64,000 nucleotides of DNA from Larus michahellis (taxonomy: Eukaryota > Chordata > Aves > Charadriiformes > Laridae), in NCBI RefSeq assembly GCF_964199755.1, contig NC_133897.1, positions 119,990,552 to 120,054,551 on the forward strand, in the 5' to 3' direction. The notes under the pieces were generated by a model, which was not told the origin of the DNA, did no database searches, and saw nothing but the letters and a program-made list of their open reading frames with translations. Made by a program: the position numbers and the translations under genes. The first letter of the stretch is position 1. Every line of letters starts with the position of its first letter. Of the stretch, positions 58,543-64,000 are shown piece after piece.

Positions 58543-61500
58543 CTGAAAGAGAAAGAAAATAATTAGTTTGTACATATTTTAATGATTATGATCATGTACA
58601 TACAGAACAAAAAGCAGTGAATTCAGCAAAAAAAAGAATCAAAACTTATAATTAAGAAATAGAATTTAACATGTACAAATGACTTGAAACTTCAAAATGG
58701 AAATCCACCTGAAGTAAAAGAAACACAAGCCCCTTTTAATAAAGATGTGATAAAAAGAAGATTGAGATAGGTAGCCAGTCTTGCTAACCTGGTACCCCAC
58801 AAGGAATGATGTCGTTCAAAGTGAAGTAAACAAATTTCAAATATGTGCTATGAAGCATCTTAATTAAGTTGTGAGAAACTCGTGGCGTTCAGCTCAGGAT
58901 TTGACCATTGGAGGAGAAACGCAGCTTCTGACATTACCCTAAAATAAAATTACGTGCCTCTGTCAAGGCTGAGGTTAGGCACCAGCTGGCTCAAGGAAGA
59001 AATTCTATCCTGGTAACATCCAGAAAGTGGCAAGTTGAATTATGGTCTTGATTCCTTATTCTGGCCTTCTTCTGCAGTGTCCTTCAGTGTGCTCCTGAAG
59101 ATATGATCAAAGCCTAGACAGAACATTGCTTTTCTACAGCCATCTGGGACCCTAGCAGCAAGGACACCTCAAACCTATTATTTTCTTTTAGATCAAAAGG
59201 GACAGTAATTTTGCCTCCTTTACTGTTCCCATGCACTAGTTGTCAAAAGGTCAGCTGGTATCAATTACCCTCCCTTTGCTACTGGAGATCATCCACATGT
59301 ATTGGGGAAAGTCAGGAATTTCACACGTACCTATCCAGCTAGGCTACATGTGCTCATCGGAGGGTTTTTTTTAAGTAATAACGATAGGACACTGTTTACA
59401 ACCTGTCAGTATCACTGTTAACCATCAGGGGACCCTGTTTCTACCTAGCACGGGTGGCTGCCTCCTCCAGCACTGGAAATATACTCCATTTCAACAGAAT
59501 TTCTTCATACTGATGTGTGTGGCACAAGATCAAATTTTTAAAATGAGGTGAAAATATTTTAAATTAAAATACAGTATAAAGGCTCTATTCATTAAGGAAA
59601 ACGATATTCCCTACTTGTCCCTGAGACTACTTCTCTTCTCAAGGAAAGCATTATAGATAATTCAGATAACCACTTTAGGCTATATTATAAGATTGTCTCT
59701 TATGATAATTATTTTCTGCATGCTTGTGTTCTGTTTTTATTTGGTAAATATGAAAATTATGCTTTTTTGGCTAACGCCCTCCCCAACTATCATTTAGGGG
59801 AGACTTCTCAAAATGTATTCCTTTGTTCATGGAGTTCATCTTTGGGAGAGATAGAATTTATTCTTGTAACTAATATTTTAACCAAATAGATTGTTGGCAA
59901 TAGAAGATTAAAGGCGTATGTGTTTTTAGCATTCTCTAATTACATACAAGTTGCTAGGAAAGCAGAGTGTTTGAAATCTCTGGTTAGATCAACACTATTT
60001 TGCTCAAAGGTTTGTGGACTTTGAATACTGATGCTTTCCTGTTTCCCAGTACATTTGTTTTTAGGCTATTTTGATTCACTTTAAAGGAATTTTAATAACT
60101 TTCTGTTGACAGCATGGACAGCTGGTCTTGAGAATTAGTGAAAATTCACTTGCTGACTGAGGAAGGAAGTGACATCAATGAGTTTCTAAAGTCAGCCCAG
60201 GGGAAAAAGTGCGCTCCGCCAGAGTAGCCTTTCATGCCATTGTATTTCCAGTGATGCCTCGAGATGCAAATTGCGTTATCAATCAAACTTACGGTTTCTA
60301 CCTCAGACAAATATAAAAATGAACAGAAAGTCTGGGAAAGACCTTTGTGGCCATTTCTGACACTGCTAAGGAAAAGGTGAAGAAGAATTTATGGTAGTTC
60401 TTTCCTTGTTCACTCTTGGTTCTTTCTTTTGGTGATTTCAGTACTACAGTATCAAGGAAAAGGCAGTTGCAGAAGCGTCCGTAAGATACACCGGTAATGA
60501 TGACACAGGTTAAACAGGACAGAGATTGTCTAGGCTGTTAAGGATAGAAGAGAGATCAAATTCAAGGTCACCAGCAAATTGAATACTGTGTCCTCCATTT
60601 AGTCGCTAGATGATCCTTGTCCTCATCACAGAACAACTACATGAATTTGGCAGAGTCAGCAGTTGTGCTCAGAAGAAGCCAAGGTCTTTAATAACAGGGA
60701 TGCTGCAAATTAGGGTGGAAATACATTGGCACCATTACATGGGGAAGCCTGCAAAGTCCTGGTGTGTACTGTACTTTTGGTTTAAGGAGAAAAGCTACAA
60801 AAAGCAGTGAAAAAACATAAACACATGAAACAACATCTTCTTTCTTAGCCTGAATAGAATATTGCCCTCTTCCTTACTGCTAATAGATCATTACTACGTT
60901 AAAAAGAGAAATTCTTTCCAAAACAGCAACTATCAAACAAAAATGTCCCTACACAATTTGGCATAAAAAGATAAAGGATTTTAAAAGGCACAAGAATGTT
61001 ACGCTGTGACAACACCTACAGCGTTGAAAGGGGGTTCAGTTTCTGGCTGATGGCTAACAGTAGGGCAGTAGAAGGCTTCGCCATTTAAAGTAACCAGAAT
61101 TTTGTTTGTCCTGCTTTTTTTTTTTTTTTCACAAATCCCGAGAATTCTCTTACAGTGACTCATCACTAATATTTTGTTTTATTTATGGCACCTTCAATTT
61201 CAAGAAGGATGCTTCTATGATTCTATTCTATGTTTCTGTTTCGGTGTATCATGATCACTTGTGGTGACCACAGCATTCACTAGAGGGATTCAAGAAGGAA
61301 CACTAAAGAGCGCGCTCCAAATTCAAAAGACATGAGGCAACGGCACACTGATAAAACCAGAACTGTCAGAACACGATGGCCAGTCCCACAGACAACACCC
61401 ACGTTACTCTCACGAAATACAGGGGATTCTTGAGACTTGCCAGAAGTTTCATTACCGGTGGACCTACACATGCTAAATTCAAAATTTACAATGTTATATC

Positions 61501-64000
61501 CAGAGCTACTGCAATGAGGTAGCAGCTTATGCAATACGAATGGATGCAAGAACATCAAACTAACTGGGAATTTTACTGCCATCTGGAAATTTGCATGGAA
61601 ACTGCCCAGCAGGTAGCTGGTGTAGTGGAAGAGACTTCTGCAATTCAGACTGCATGTGAATGGCTTGTTCTTCTCCTGTATTGCTCTGAAACTTCCTTTT
61701 TCCACCTGTTATCTGGCATACTGTTCCTAAGTGGGCTTCACTCATACTTTGATTGAAAAGATGTATTTACCAGTAAAAACTACGATTCTTATTTGCTAAG
61801 GCTCTGCTCTCGTACCGCTCTAACTAAGGCTAAACTGGTGCAACTGGATTCCAACAATGTTTTTGCATCAGGACTGGAGAAACAGACCTCCCTCAGTTCA
61901 TTTTTAGTGATTTTATTCTGTCTCTCCAGGTGCAAAAAGTGTAAAATAATACCTTTATGTGGTTTTCAATGGTTGAGATAAATGGCCTTCTTGGGTTGAC
62001 CTCAAGCTATATCACTTTAGAATTAAAAAAAAGTATTACAGCAAACATTCTTTAAAAGATTTCTCTGTATTTTCATGCACTAATTAGTGTACTAATTCCT
62101 GTTTCCAGGGCAAGTTGGGGTTTTCAATTTTTTTTTGCTTGCTTGTTCTTATTATAAGGATGATTACCTTACTGAGAGCAATAATGTATGTTTTCTAATG
62201 TAACTGACCACTGTGAGACACAAGAGCGTGACATAATTGATGCTGTCACGAGGAACTGCAACACCGACTCCTCAGCCTAATGCACACAACCTACACAGAG
62301 ACCAACACGTAATTATGCACACTATGTCCTGCTTACCTCCATACAAAGGAATGTGATATTTGTGCAGGTTTACAGATTAATCTGCTGTAATTCCTTTTAA
62401 TGTTAAACTACTTCCAGCTCAAATATAATTAAGATCACCGGGTACAAAAGATTCGGGTTGGAAACGTGAGTACACTCCAACAGAACAAATAACAGCTTGA
62501 TGTTGTTTCTTATGTTCAAATAGTTGGATACATCAAGGATTTTGACAGCATGTTTGTTCCCTAAGCATGTAGCAAAAGAAAAAAAAAAGGTTTCATTTCA
62601 AAAGGCAAAAGACTACTACTGCATTTAATTAGAGTGTAAAATCCCTTAAATACACAGATCTGCCAACTTATGTGACGTGACTGCTACAAGTCCTAGCAAC
62701 AAAGGATTTATTTTTTTTTTCCTCCCAAAAATCAAATCCTAATTTATACTTCAAGCAACCATCATCAACATCAATAAAATGAAGTCTTTGGAATATAAAG
62801 TTTGTTTGCTTAAGTCTTCAGATAATCCTACTAATACTTGTGGCATGTCAGCAAGGCAGGGTACAAACAGAAATTCCGGATCTCTCTCCCCGTTCCAAGT
62901 GTCTGAGGGTTTCCAAGCAGACTGAGAAAAGTGGAGAGAATCCCAGGGGGCAAAGGGGACCCCTCAGCCTTGTTCTGAAACAGCCATATGCATAGTCTGA
63001 AACAGCCATATTCACTTAACCGCTAGTGGGAACGGCACTACTAGGAAATCTGAAGAGGGAATTCAATATTCTAGTACCAGTTTAATTTTGTTTTTCTAGT
63101 TTGTGACAGAAACACTAACAGCTTTAGATTTTGCTTTATTTCTGTAGACCTAAATAAACACATAGGCGACCTATTTGGTTGTGATCCGCCCCACTCTCAT
63201 CACTGGTTTCCTAAACTACCAGACCGGATTCTGAGAAGCGAAAGGAAACCAAAGCCCTTATTCGTGACAAACTTCTGCAGCAATTTCCCATGACACCACA
63301 GCCTGAGGAAGAAACACTCAGATTTGTTTTTCAGACTTAAAACTGAGGTGGTGTGACGCTAACAGATTATCTTCTGTGAAAGCCTGTGACTTGGCACACA
63401 AACATTAAAATATTTAGGACAGAACCATACATTTCCTATAAATTATCCGCAGAATCTCTGAGATCTGTAGGCAACACAGCTCCTGCAGATGTGCACAGCA
63501 TTTTCCTCCTCCTTCTCACAAGGAATTCGAAAACAAACTGCTCATTTATAGCATTGCCTTCTAAACGTAGTTTAGCTTACTTTTGCACCTCTGTGATAAT
63601 AATGCAACTGAATATGGTTACAGTGGCCTAAAATATATTAATCACATCTTCACGGTATTGCATAATCCTTCTCAGTTGTCACAACGCCAGCTCATAAGTT
63701 GCCCTGGCAGTAGGAAATATAAAAAGAAACCCAAGTTGATACTGATTGAAGCAAATGAAGGGAAGTTGGCCATCTCAAAACACTTGAAACTCTCACGGCA
63801 TTCCAAGGTTTCCGTAGCTAATTTTTCGTGATTACTTTTGATATGAAAACAGACCTTTAATTGTCAGTCTCTAATAAGGATGCAGAACTGTTCCCTGGGA
63901 GGTTCAAAGGACCCTGGGAAACTAAACATTTACGAAAGCTCAAGTAGCCAAATGCCTTGTGTTGATTAACATACACCATTCAGTTTCCACCTAACAAAGT
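58543..64000 (-). other. CHST9: CHST9 upstream intron (partial)
   Basis: AT-rich sequence upstream of the small CHST9 exon. I looked on the minus strand for the cytoplasmic tail and membrane-anchor exon and for the exon joining to the small exon, and did not find them. They probably lie to the right of the window. Confidence 0.55.

Noticed and set aside
61205-61240. CR1-like terminal phrase TTCTATGATTCTATTCTATG
   Set aside because: Looks like a CR1 3' tail, but the preceding sequence does not match a CR1 body; too short to call.

Overview
The window looks like avian (sauropsid) nuclear DNA. It carries several CR1 LINE copies of bird type, one much older antisense CR1 of the kind shared across birds, turtles and crocodilians, faint MIR-like SINE remnants, AT-rich intergenic DNA, and vertebrate genes split by GT-AG introns. 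I cannot name the species. No prokaryotic or phage features were seen.

Two protein genes can be supported, both on the minus strand and arranged in tandem. The complete coding sequence of aquaporin-4 (AQP4) lies in five exons between 19982 and 11408. They join in phase to a 323-residue protein, the same length as human AQP4, and the second start (M23) falls at exactly the expected residue. The canonical stop is TGA followed by CTAG, the context known for programmed stop-codon readthrough, with a 28-codon open extension behind it. The first exon sits in a GC-rich, CpG-island-like promoter region (about 19.1-20.3 kb) with a (GGT)n tract. Two upstream ORFs there end at notable places: one stops overlapping the M1 AUG, and the other stops on the first codon of exon 2, 31 nt before M23.

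Further right is the 3' part of CHST9, a GalNAc-4-O-sulfotransferase. Its large terminal coding exon is at 37399-38496 and a 38-nt internal exon is at 58505-58542, with a 20-kb intron between them. The exons for the cytoplasmic tail and membrane anchor were not found and probably lie beyond 64000. The order AQP4 then CHST9, same orientation, agrees with the known human arrangement.

Layout: 1-6.9 kb, intergenic DNA downstream of AQP4; about 6.9-11.4 kb, probable long AQP4 3' UTR; 11.4-20.3 kb, AQP4 exons, introns and promoter; 20.3-36.97 kb, intergenic with an ancient CR1, a (TTCCC)n microsatellite and a MIR-like piece; 36.97-38.5 kb, CHST9 3' UTR and last coding exon; 38.5-58.5 kb, CHST9 intron with a nested CR1 pair, a short CR1 tail and a 3.1-kb CR1 containing an antisense CR1 segment; 58.5-64 kb, further CHST9 intron. 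The two genes share no evident pathway: AQP4 is a water channel and CHST9 a Golgi sulfotransferase. I found no new multi-gene system. The most interesting signals are the uORF architecture and readthrough context of AQP4.
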